From: Ferruginibacter sp.
GTDB lineage: Bacteria; Bacteroidota; Bacteroidia; Chitinophagales; Chitinophagaceae
DNA length: 37,274 nt
NCBI GenBank assembly: GCA_019638635.1
Contig: JAHBTM010000018.1
Coordinates: 1-37,274 of the forward strand
Reading direction: 5' to 3'
The position numbers were made by a program, and so were the translations under genes. Below the pieces are notes generated by a model, which worked only from the letters and a program-made list of their open reading frames with translations, was not told the origin of the DNA and searched no databases. This document shows, piece after piece, positions 24,501 through 31,252 of this stretch; the stretch's first letter is position 1; every line of letters begins with the position of its first letter.

Positions 24501-26287
24501 GACTGAACGGTAACCTGCATGGTATCTTTTGCAGTAGCACCGCTGTTATCGGTAACCGTAAATTCGAAAGAATAGGTTCCGGTTGTTAATGCATTAACCA
24601 CCGTGGATGCTGCATTGCTATTTACAATGGTAGCTGCACCACCAGTAATTTTTCTCCATGCATACGTTGTAATGATTCCATCGCTGTCTGTTCCCGTTCC
24701 GGTTAAGGTAACAGTTTGTTGAGGAGCTGTAATGGTTTGATCAGCCCCTGCATTAGCAATGGGTGGAATATTCTGGCCACTGGCAGATGAAACCACCACT
24801 GTTACATCACTGGTTTTTGTGAGGCCCAGGTTGTTGGTGATAGTGAGTCGAAACACGTATGTTCCGGGCGTTAATCCCGTTACCTGCGTGTTCATGGTAT
24901 TCGGCGAAACAATGGTTGCTGCCGGACCACTCAATTTTGCCCACGCATACGCCGTGATACTCCCATCTTGTTGAAATGAGCCTTGTCCGTATAAAGTAGT
25001 ATTGGTTTCTGAGATGTATTGATTCACCCCTGCATTGGCAAATGCCGGTGGCACTGCATTGGGGTTGAAGTTATTGATCACCGTCCATTGTTGTGTTATG
25101 GGACGTACCAATGACGGGGCCGGTGCGGTGTAGGCATTGGGATAGATAGCATAATCGTTAATGCTGAGGGTGGTTCCGTTCCCCAGACAAAGGGCTTTAT
25201 TTCTTCCCCAGCTATACCAGTTATTCCCCATGTCTTGCACAAAGAAATAAAAGGCGATGGTGTTGCCTGCCTGAAGGTTTTTGAATTTACCGGGAATGCG
25301 TGTTGGAGGAACCATCATAAAGTTATTCGACCAATCCCAGTTCCATGGGTTGGCGGCGGTTCTCCAGGGCGTAAATTCTTTTCCGGTACCCACTTCACCC
25401 ATGGCGTTACTTCCACTACCGAACATATTGTAATTGGCATCAATGATATGGAAGGTGTTGTAATTCCCTTTCATTTCCTTGATAGGGAACACAGCACCGG
25501 CTGCTTCCCATTTTTGTTTAACAGACTGTACGCCCGATACCTGCCAGGAAGGGGCTCCTCCGGCATAATCAGGGTTCAATCCCCAGGTATATAAATTATC
25601 GGTTGTTTTTACAACAAAAGCGTGCGGACCAACAATACAAATATCCTGAGCCACATTACCCGGGAAGGTAACCTGCACAGGATTGTTGCTGGATCGGTTC
25701 CATTGCCATACCGTACCATCAGAAGCCAGCCCCCATACATTGGTCAGGGAGCCGAACATGGTAGGTGAACCCATTTCCAGTTTCACCATGGTTTTGCCGG
25801 GAGGTTGCTGCAACTGAATAGGGAAAGTAATATTATTACCTCCATTCTTATTCAGGATATCTCCAATGCCCCAATACCAAACATTACCATCCCTGAGGGT
25901 AAGGTAGCACTGATAGAACCCGTACACTTTAGAGTTACCTGTAAACGGATTTCCCTGATTGTCGGTTGGCACCAGGTTGGCATATGCATTTACGCTGCCC
26001 GACAGCCCAACCACATACACCTTTCCATCAGCGGTAAGCGCCACGTTGGTGTATTGAGCACCATCTACATCAATTACGTTGTTTAAAGGAAATTCGTGAA
26101 TGACCGGAGCAGAGCTTCCCCATTTGAAAGCATACAGTTTACCATTGCTGGTTCTGTATGATGTGAAGTACTCTCCTACTCCCACCTGAACAATCTCTTG
26201 TGCCCAAGCTGCACTTGTAGTAAAAAGCAACTGGAATAATACCAGCGACTTAAGTAAGTGGTTTTTCATTGATATGGTTTTTCTCAT
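21509..26287 (-). CDS. Giant T9SS protein: RCC1-like propeller, nine PKD-like domains and an embedded esterase
   Basis: The 1592-residue secreted protein has a signal peptide (HLLKSLVLFQLLFTTSAAWAQ); ATG at 26269 is an alternative start. Residues about 28-380 contain repeated W-rich units (NVWYWGIGD, NLYTWGLNP, NNWYSWGRN) like an RCC1 beta-propeller. Three PKD-like domains (about 410-690) follow, each opening with a text like PTANAGADQTI. Next is an alpha/beta-hydrolase of the esterase D/Fes-like type (about 693-945): YPTIIFFPGLGE, YRMHLTGLSHGAW with nucleophile Ser806 and a late GGGHCCWDKFY His. Six more PKD-like domains (about 946-1500, spaced about 93 residues) lead to a type A T9SS sorting domain (IFPNPVGERLTVNI). 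It is likely a cell-surface or secreted polysaccharide- or ester-active protein. It abuts the convergent HAD gene. Confidence 0.87.
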   Translation of the reverse strand: MRKTISMKNHLLKSLVLFQLLFTTSAAWAQEIVQVGVGEYFTSYRTSNGKLYAFKWGSSAPVIHEFPLNNVIDVDGAQYTNVALTADGKVYVVGLSGSVNAYANLVPTDNQGNPFTGNSKVYGFYQCYLTLRDGNVWYWGIGDILNKNGGNNITFPIQLQQPPGKTMVKLEMGSPTMFGSLTNVWGLASDGTVWQWNRSSNNPVQVTFPGNVAQDICIVGPHAFVVKTTDNLYTWGLNPDYAGGAPSWQVSGVQSVKQKWEAAGAVFPIKEMKGNYNTFHIIDANYNMFGSGSNAMGEVGTGKEFTPWRTAANPWNWDWSNNFMMVPPTRIPGKFKNLQAGNTIAFYFFVQDMGNNWYSWGRNKALCLGNGTTLSINDYAIYPNAYTAPAPSLVRPITQQWTVINNFNPNAVPPAFANAGVNQYISETNTTLYGQGSFQQDGSITAYAWAKLSGPAATIVSPNTMNTQVTGLTPGTYVFRLTITNNLGLTKTSDVTVVVSSASGQNIPPIANAGADQTITAPQQTVTLTGTGTDSDGIITTYAWRKITGGAATIVNSNAASTVVNALTTGTYSFEFTVTDNSGATAKDTMQVTVQSAAVVPTANAGADQTIITPASSVTLSGTGSDAVGIASYSWRKITGGSATIATPNTATTQVTGLVQGTYRFELTVTNTGGFVDTDTMQVDVIAPSAPRARFDTTINGWNAVIHLPNDYHLNLRTYPTIIFFPGLGEVGTNINALKSNGPTAYLINGGWNGNVFVDGDTVKFIVISLQPPASFPSASATDSRIQILKSLYRIDPYRMHLTGLSHGAWMASMYVSADPVGATNLYYAPQVATVVNVQGVQPYSNYEPMAHFARSGRYLAFEQTQDFRDLVNMTNYMNSVRAGSAIYKSTNYGGGGHCCWDKFYGKSAAPERNIIEGINQNIYEWMARQSLSGAPTNQAPTANAGANISITLPVNSATLNGSGTDSDGTIASYSWRKITGGTATIASPNAASTVISGLVQGTYTFELTVTDNSGSTGRDTVQVTVNPGANQAPSANAGADITITLPVNSATLNGSGTDPDGTIASYSWRKTLGGTATIVNSNAASTAVNNLTEGVYRFELTVTDNSGATATDIVQVTVLPAPNQAPSANAGADITITLPVNSATLNGSGTDPDGTIASYSWRKTLGGTATIVNSNAASTAVNNLTEGTYRFELTVTDNSGATATDIVQVIVLPRPNSAPSADAGADQVITLPTNFVTLNGIGNDSDGTVASFKWTKIAGGIATIVNSVSSVTPVNNMVEGVYRFELAVTDNDGAVTRDTMQVTVLPQPANTAPTANAGNDIVVVLPNNSTTLTGSGTDPDGTITAYRWIKITGPAGGQISTPDAAQTAVTDLLEGIYFYQLVVTDNSGATGRDTIRITVEDGAANIPPVANAGMDATIYLPDNAISLSGTGTDVDGYIIRYQWSVVAGPMIPTLTNQYTPTVQVSNLQQGVYQLELIVWDNLEAFHKDTMTLNVGSTRGGTTQGDALDELTIFPNPVGERLTVNIRTSEVNRRVKITVFDIQGNRRAQKYLLLTQNVNINQLDVSTLTPGSYIVQMVSQDKPPVVVRMIKQ
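22641..23198 (-). repeat. Two near-identical 279-bp PKD-encoding tandem repeats
   Basis: PKD-like domains 5 and 6 are encoded by adjacent units with a period of 279 bases (for example TTATCCGTTACTGTTAGTTC at 22692 and again at 22971). By eye I count 11 differences across about 225 aligned bases, most of them silent. The neighbouring PKD units are clearly more diverged, so this pair is a recent duplication or has been homogenised. The coordinates are approximate at the outer ends. Confidence 0.85.
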
Positions 26288-26326
26288 GGTATTGAATCGC
26301 TACTGCACCTATACAGATAACAAATT

Positions 26327-26334
26327 CAAAGTTG
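26327..26334 (-). promoter_or_regulatory. Possible -7 element (CAACTTTG) of the giant PKD gene
   Basis: The reverse strand reads CAACTTTG, one base from the TAACTTTG octamer seen three times elsewhere, about 40 bases before the start codon. No -33 partner is clear. Confidence 0.3.
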
Positions 26335-26430
26335 ATATTGGATAACACGACAGTAGTTTTGGTTAGTTAGAAACGCCTTTTCAGGACGCCCACATTTGGC
26401 AAAAACCAAGCCAAAACACTTTCGTATTTA

Positions 26431-26449
26431 CACTAACGAGGCGTTAGTG
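26431..26449. other. Perfect inverted repeat after the GMC oxidoreductase gene
   Basis: CACTAACG and CGTTAGTG form a perfect 8-bp stem with a 3-base loop about 56 bases downstream of the GMC stop. No T run follows on either strand, so it is at best a factor-dependent or processing hairpin. A weaker CCTTT/AAAGG hairpin followed by TTTT on the minus strand (26477-26490) could be the actual terminator of the operon. Confidence 0.45.
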
Positions 26450-26504
26450 GATTTATTGTTGAAAACCTTAACAAAACCTTTCCACAAAGGAGAAAAGTGA
26501 AACC

Positions 26505-28199
26505 TTACAACCTGCCCGCTTTCATTTCCTGAGCAGCAAAATGACAAGCCCTGGCGGTTAGGGCCATGTATGTAAGTGAAGGATTCTGGCAAGCACTGGA
26601 AGCCATGCAACTACCATCGGTTACAAAAACATTGGGCACCGCATGCACCTGATTGTACCGGTTCAATACAGAAGTATTAGGGTCCCTTCCCATTCGGGCA
26701 GTACCCATTTCATGCACCGATATTCCTGCAATTTTTTTATAGTTAAATGGTGCAACATTTTCAAAGCCAGCTTGTTGAAGCATTTCAGCAGCAGTATTTT
26801 CAGCATCCTTCCACATGGCTTTTTCGTTTTCACCCCAATTAAAATGTACCACTGCAAGCGGTAAACCCCATTGGTCTTTTTGGGTAGGATGCAGGGTGAT
26901 CCGGTTATTCGGGTTGGGTAAACATTCTCCCCAGGCGGCCATCCAGATAGACCACGGACCGGGTTTCAGGATGTGCTTTTTGAGTGATTCGCCTAGGAGC
27001 CCATCGGTGTGCATCGTATCTTGCCACTCGTGTCGTTCACCATCCCCCTGAAAATTATATCCCCTTACAAACTCCGGCACTGTAGAGGCGGCATCAATAT
27101 TCCTGAACCTCGGTATCAGAAAACCCGCCGGCCGGCGACCGTAAAAATATTTATCGTTCATGTGGGTTATAATACCCGTTGCCCCTGATCCCGAATGATG
27201 ATCCATTAAATTCCTGCCCACCATTCCGCTATCGTTCCCTAAACCATCGGGGAATCTTTTGGAAACCGACTGCAGCAAGATGGATGCCGAGGCTATGGTA
27301 GAGGCATTCAGAAAAATAATCCGAGCATTGTACTCAAATGTTTCTTTAGTAAGTTCATCAATAACCCGAACCCCTGTTGCCTTTTGATGGGTATCGTCAT
27401 AAATAATTTCATGTACAATACTATGCGGCCGGATGGTCAGGTTCCCGGTAGCCAATCCTGCCGGTATGGTGGATGAATTGCTGCTAAAGTATCCGCCAAA
27501 CGGACATCCTCTCATACAGGCATTTCTATACTGACAAGCGCCACGGTCATTCCATCCACGTGTGAGATTCGCTACACGGGCTATCGTAAGCAGCCGGTCG
27601 GGATATTGCTCTCTGATTTTTTCAGCAAAATAGGTCTCCACACAATTCAGTTCCATAGGAGGAAGAAAGGAGCCATCCGGCAGATGGGGTACATTTTCAG
27701 CTTTGCCGCTTACGCCGATGAACTCTTCCACATAGGTGTACCAGGGTTCAATATCTGCATAGCGAATGGGCCAGTCAACCCCATGACCATCTTTTAAGTT
27801 GGCTTCAAAATCGAGGTTACTCAGGCGATACGTTTGGCGCCCCCAGGTGAGTGAACGCCCACCCATCTGGTAGCCACGAATCCATGCAAAGGGGTCAGAC
27901 TGAATATACGGGTGCTCCTTATCATTTACAAAGAAGTGTTTACTGCCCTCATCATACACCAGGCTCTGTACAGGATTTTCTTCCTTTTCCTTTTCGGTAA
28001 ACTGTGTACGGTTTGGGAAATCCCATGGGCGCATCATCGCTGTTGGATAATCTACTACATGCTCTACATTCCGGCCACGTTCCAGCAACAGTGTTTTCAA
28101 ACCTAACTTAGACAGTTCCATAGCTGCCCATCCACCACTGATTCCGCTGCCCACCACAATGGCGTCAAATTTTTGTTTGTCCTGAACCGGATTTCCCAT
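26505..28199 (-). CDS. GMC-family oxidoreductase (FAD-dependent sugar/alcohol dehydrogenase type)
   Basis: The 564-residue protein has the N-terminal FAD dinucleotide fold VVGSGISGGWAA followed by LLLERG, then GGRSLTWGRQ, a Cys-rich block (GACQYRNACMRGCPFGG) and the C-terminal GMC catalytic pair: His in ISVHEMGTARMG and Asn in SACQNPSLTYMALT. This is the gluconate-2-dehydrogenase/glucose-dehydrogenase large-subunit type. It oxidises a sugar or sugar-acid hydroxyl and passes electrons to a cytochrome or quinone. It has no signal of its own. The gene 11 bases upstream encodes the matching subunit 3 with a twin-arginine-like leader, the usual arrangement for co-export. It is the last gene of the polysaccharide operon. 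The real substrate is unknown. Confidence 0.9.
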   Translation of the reverse strand: MGNPVQDKQKFDAIVVGSGISGGWAAMELSKLGLKTLLLERGRNVEHVVDYPTAMMRPWDFPNRTQFTEKEKEENPVQSLVYDEGSKHFFVNDKEHPYIQSDPFAWIRGYQMGGRSLTWGRQTYRLSNLDFEANLKDGHGVDWPIRYADIEPWYTYVEEFIGVSGKAENVPHLPDGSFLPPMELNCVETYFAEKIREQYPDRLLTIARVANLTRGWNDRGACQYRNACMRGCPFGGYFSSNSSTIPAGLATGNLTIRPHSIVHEIIYDDTHQKATGVRVIDELTKETFEYNARIIFLNASTIASASILLQSVSKRFPDGLGNDSGMVGRNLMDHHSGSGATGIITHMNDKYFYGRRPAGFLIPRFRNIDAASTVPEFVRGYNFQGDGERHEWQDTMHTDGLLGESLKKHILKPGPWSIWMAAWGECLPNPNNRITLHPTQKDQWGLPLAVVHFNWGENEKAMWKDAENTAAEMLQQAGFENVAPFNYKKIAGISVHEMGTARMGRDPNTSVLNRYNQVHAVPNVFVTDGSCMASSACQNPSLTYMALTARACHFAAQEMKAGRL

Positions 28200-28210
28200 G
28201 TGTCTCTTTT

Positions 28211-28786
28211 CTATTTTGTTGCCCAGGTTCTGGGTTGTTCATCAATGGGCACACAACCCGCAAATCGTCCGGGTACATGTACATAAGCCAATCCCTGTGT
28301 TACTCCTTTTTCAGAAGTACAATAGGCTATGATGGTATAATTTTTCAATATTGTAAAAAAGGAACGTCCGGTCAGCTTTCTTTTAGCCTTCCCGATCACT
28401 CCCCCATTTTCCGAACCTGATTGCATGAAGGTTTCAACCAGACTAAACCGCTCTGATGCATCCAGTTCCATGAATGGTTTACGAAAGTTTCTGGTGGCAC
28501 AAGTTTCCAATTCTTTCAACCCGTCAATAAACGTATTCTGTTCTACCCGTCGTGTACAAGTATGTACCAGGTGGATGATGATTGACGCAGCGTCTACGTC
28601 TTTAGCTCCGGGAGAATCGGTACGTGGAATAATTACTTCTGCCAGTTCGTTCAACAAGCCTTTGTGGTTGTCGAGATATTTCCAGTCGGGTGTTTTATAC
28701 CAGTTGAATACGCGGTACCCGCTGTACAGGGCGCCCACTCCGGCTCCCAGGGTAATGAATGATATGATGGCTTTTCTTCTGTTCAT
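28211..28786 (-). CDS. Gluconate 2-dehydrogenase subunit 3 family protein with Tat-like leader
   Basis: From the ATG at 28786 (MNRRKAIISFITLGAG) the protein has 191 residues. The leader has two arginines followed by a hydrophobic stretch, so it resembles a twin-arginine signal, although the residues after RR are not a perfect consensus. The rest fits the small subunit family: LLNELAEVIIPRTDSPGAKDV near the N-terminus and GRSFFTILKNYTIIAYCTSEKG near the C-terminus. Such subunits escort a GMC catalytic subunit through the Tat system and stabilise it; the partner is the next gene. The frame is open up to 28822, but those 12 extra residues would put text before the signal. The gap to the upstream TolC-like gene is 36 bases. 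Confidence 0.85.
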   Translation of the reverse strand: MNRRKAIISFITLGAGVGALYSGYRVFNWYKTPDWKYLDNHKGLLNELAEVIIPRTDSPGAKDVDAASIIIHLVHTCTRRVEQNTFIDGLKELETCATRNFRKPFMELDASERFSLVETFMQSGSENGGVIGKAKRKLTGRSFFTILKNYTIIAYCTSEKGVTQGLAYVHVPGRFAGCVPIDEQPRTWATK

Positions 28787-28822
28787 GCAGCAAGCGTGTG
28801 ATCTGACGTTCAACAGAAACAA

Positions 28823-29599
28823 TCAGGGCAATTGCAATGCAGTTTCCAGGGATGTACCGATCATTTCCTCCAATTGAATGATGGCAATGTTCAGGTCGCG
28901 CTCCCGGGTTGTAAGTTTAGATTTTTCGGTGATATAAATCTGATGGGCTTTGTTCATTTGTTCCATCGGTATGTCGCCTTCGGCATAATCACGTTTAGCG
29001 GCTTCGTATGCCAATAAATCATATTCAAGATAAGATCGTTGCAGGTTTACAACTTCTTTTTTCTCTTTATAATTTTCATAGCGCATCAACACTTCTGCTT
29101 TAATATACCGCAGCCTATCGGTTTTTTGAAGATTACTGATGTTGATTTGTTCTGTAGCTACCTTTTTTTCACGTTTCATCCTCGAAAACAAATCCAGTGG
29201 CACCATGGCCCCCAGATTATATTTTGGGAAGAAGTTGGCTGCATCCGGATTACTCACCACAAACTCATTGATGTTGGCACCAAAGCTTACACTCGACATC
29301 CACGATCTTTTTGCCCGATTGTAATCTGCCTCTGCGATGCGGGTATTCGCCTCTGCCATGCCTACCGCAGGATGGTTTTTAATGGCCAGTTTAACCAGCT
29401 TAATTTTAATCAGTGAATCCACATCTACTTCGGTTACCTGCACACCATTGGCGTTATACATTTGTGTACGCTGCATGTTTTGCGGTGGAGGATCGTACTG
29501 TTTGCGTACACTATCAGGCACACGGCCTAATGCCTGTGCATTCAATTCAGACACAGCGCCTGAAAAGAAAATGAAAATAATAAATGCGAATGGTTTCAT
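28823..29599 (-). CDS. TolC-family outer-membrane protein, half-length
   Basis: The 258-residue protein has a signal peptide (FAFIIFIFFSGAVSELNAQ) and long amphipathic helices typical of the outer membrane efflux protein family: LVKLAIKNHPAVGMAEANTRIAEADYNRAKRSWMSSVSFGANIN, then DLFSRMKREKKVATEQINI and a long helical end with LTTRERDLNIAIIQLEEMIG. Usual TolC proteins have two such halves, about 420-480 residues; only one is present, with an intact start and a natural stop, so it does not look like a frameshift. Its place between an O-antigen ligase and the GMC pair suggests a role in exopolysaccharide passage through the outer membrane rather than drug efflux. That role is inference. Confidence 0.8.
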   Translation of the reverse strand: MKPFAFIIFIFFSGAVSELNAQALGRVPDSVRKQYDPPPQNMQRTQMYNANGVQVTEVDVDSLIKIKLVKLAIKNHPAVGMAEANTRIAEADYNRAKRSWMSSVSFGANINEFVVSNPDAANFFPKYNLGAMVPLDLFSRMKREKKVATEQINISNLQKTDRLRYIKAEVLMRYENYKEKKEVVNLQRSYLEYDLLAYEAAKRDYAEGDIPMEQMNKAHQIYITEKSKLTTRERDLNIAIIQLEEMIGTSLETALQLP

Positions 29600-29623
29600 A
29601 TGAGTGGTAGTACAAATAAAAGA

Positions 29624-31129
29624 TTATTCTGTGATATTTCTTAATTTCATCTGCTCCTCTTCATCCATTTCCAACAAACGCTTCATGATACTCAGGCAGG
29701 AGAAGATAAAAATGATTCCTGGAAACTGGCCAATCGACTCCTGAGAGTACTGACAAACAATAATCGGAAAGATAGCCGATAACATAGCCACGAAGTATAG
29801 CCGGTATTCCGGATTTCTTACACGGAAACAATACAGAATTCCCTGCCACATAATGGACAGGTTAAAAATTACCCAGAGTATTAATCCTATCCAGCCCAAC
29901 TCCAGCCCCACACGCAGCAAGCCACTGTCGGTCGGGAAATCAGCCAATGGATGATCCGGAAACAGCTGCGCGCCTAATGTGTTGGTGGTTCCCATGCCGC
30001 CTCCAATGGGATGGGCATATAAATAGGGCTGAATATAATGCCTGTTTCTTTCCCGGAGGTTGAGTGATTCATCTTTGGTATCGAAGGTGGTTCGCATCCT
30101 GTTTAAAGTAGGACTGCTATAGATGGGTGCAAAGAATAAAAATAAACCGAGCAATGATGCAATGAAGATTGTTATGATGGTTGTTTTGTTTTGAATTGTG
30201 AGCATGCCGTATATCATGATACCAATAGGAGGAATGATGGTGGATGTTCTGGTTCCTGAATATGCCATCCCCAGTAACATGATGATGGAGAAAAACAACC
30301 ATAGGTATTTTCGTTTGGTATCTTTTGAGTTGATGGCAATCACTGCCGTGAACACCGCCATAGCTCCGGACTGCATACCAAAAGTGGCGGGATCAGACAG
30401 GAAGGAGAACTTCCTGATTTGTCCGCCCTGAAACAACAACTCATAACTCCCGGGTGTGCTCATGATCCAGTTCATTTCCATAGGCAATAAACCAAACCAT
30501 TGCTGGTAACATCCATAAGCTGCAATCACCAATGCGGTTAACACCCAAAACCGTACAAAAAATCTGACTTTATCCGGTGAATCAATCAAACGATATGCCG
30601 TAACATACATCAGCATAAACACAAGCCACCGGCGCACAGAAGGAAACCATGCATCCAGATTCGGAACGTTGGGGTTGAACACTTGTGCAATCAGATAAAA
30701 AGTGTACACCATCAGTACCATGGAAACCATGGTATTCAACAAGCGGCCCGAATGCCCTATCTGTTTACTGCCATGCAGGAAAGAACCCAGGAACGTAAAG
30801 AGCATCAGGATTTCCCATACCGGACTCAGTGGCAGTACATCACGCCCAATTAAATGATTGGGATAAAAAACAAAAACGGCAAATGCCGAGGTAACGTAAA
30901 ACCCTGCCAGCGGTTTAAACAGACACACATACACCAGCACAATTCCGATGAGTGCAGCAGCGGCGGCCAATGGCACAAAGAACAAATCATTGGCTGCAAG
31001 AAACCCGGTTGCCAGCGACACCAGCAACAGAGCAGCGATACCCAGTGGAGAAATCATTCTTTTTTGCATGATCTCCCGGTACAACCACCTGCCGAAATGA
31101 TCGGCTGATATTTGCTCCAATAATTTCAT
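29624..31129 (-). CDS. O-antigen ligase / Wzy polymerase-like membrane protein
   Basis: The 501-residue protein has about twelve hydrophobic segments and one large loop between late helices with the family text NRHYIQPYLYAHPIGGGMGTTN, followed by DSGLLRVGLELGWIGLILW. This loop and the GxGLE/GWIG block are typical of the O-antigen ligase/polymerase (Wzy_C) family. In a locus with a flippase and a Wzz-type regulator, a polymerase that joins lipid-linked repeat units on the periplasmic side is the more likely role than a lipid A ligase. The start is 6 bases after the stop of a 38-codon gene, and the gene ends 24 bases before the TolC-like gene. Confidence 0.87.
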   Translation of the reverse strand: MKLLEQISADHFGRWLYREIMQKRMISPLGIAALLLVSLATGFLAANDLFFVPLAAAAALIGIVLVYVCLFKPLAGFYVTSAFAVFVFYPNHLIGRDVLPLSPVWEILMLFTFLGSFLHGSKQIGHSGRLLNTMVSMVLMVYTFYLIAQVFNPNVPNLDAWFPSVRRWLVFMLMYVTAYRLIDSPDKVRFFVRFWVLTALVIAAYGCYQQWFGLLPMEMNWIMSTPGSYELLFQGGQIRKFSFLSDPATFGMQSGAMAVFTAVIAINSKDTKRKYLWLFFSIIMLLGMAYSGTRTSTIIPPIGIMIYGMLTIQNKTTIITIFIASLLGLFLFFAPIYSSPTLNRMRTTFDTKDESLNLRERNRHYIQPYLYAHPIGGGMGTTNTLGAQLFPDHPLADFPTDSGLLRVGLELGWIGLILWVIFNLSIMWQGILYCFRVRNPEYRLYFVAMLSAIFPIIVCQYSQESIGQFPGIIFIFSCLSIMKRLLEMDEEEQMKLRNITE

Positions 31130-31135
31130 CCGTAA

Positions 31136-31252
31136 TTATAAGAATACGATTTTAATAAACAGATACACCATGATGATTGTAACCAAAGCAATCGCTAACG
31201 ACTGAATCAACTTTTCGTTATTTTCTCCGGTATTGAATTCTGGTTCCATCAT
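31136..31252 (-). CDS. 38-residue single-pass membrane protein inside the polysaccharide operon
   Basis: On the minus strand an ATG at 31252 opens a 38-codon frame ending with TAA at 31136. The peptide starts MMEPEFNTGENNEKLI, an acidic hydrophilic head, and continues with one hydrophobic stretch (about residues 19-38, LAIALVTIIMVYLFIKIVFL). The start overlaps the stop of the glycosyltransferase gene by two bases in an ATGATG/TGA arrangement, and the stop is 6 bases before the O-antigen ligase start, exactly the spacing of a real operon member. The predicted topology is a single TM anchor at the C-terminus. I do not recognise a family. It could be a small partner of the polymerase or ligase next to it (inference). 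The coding case rests on fit and composition, not on homology. Confidence 0.7.
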   Translation of the reverse strand: MMEPEFNTGENNEKLIQSLAIALVTIIMVYLFIKIVFL

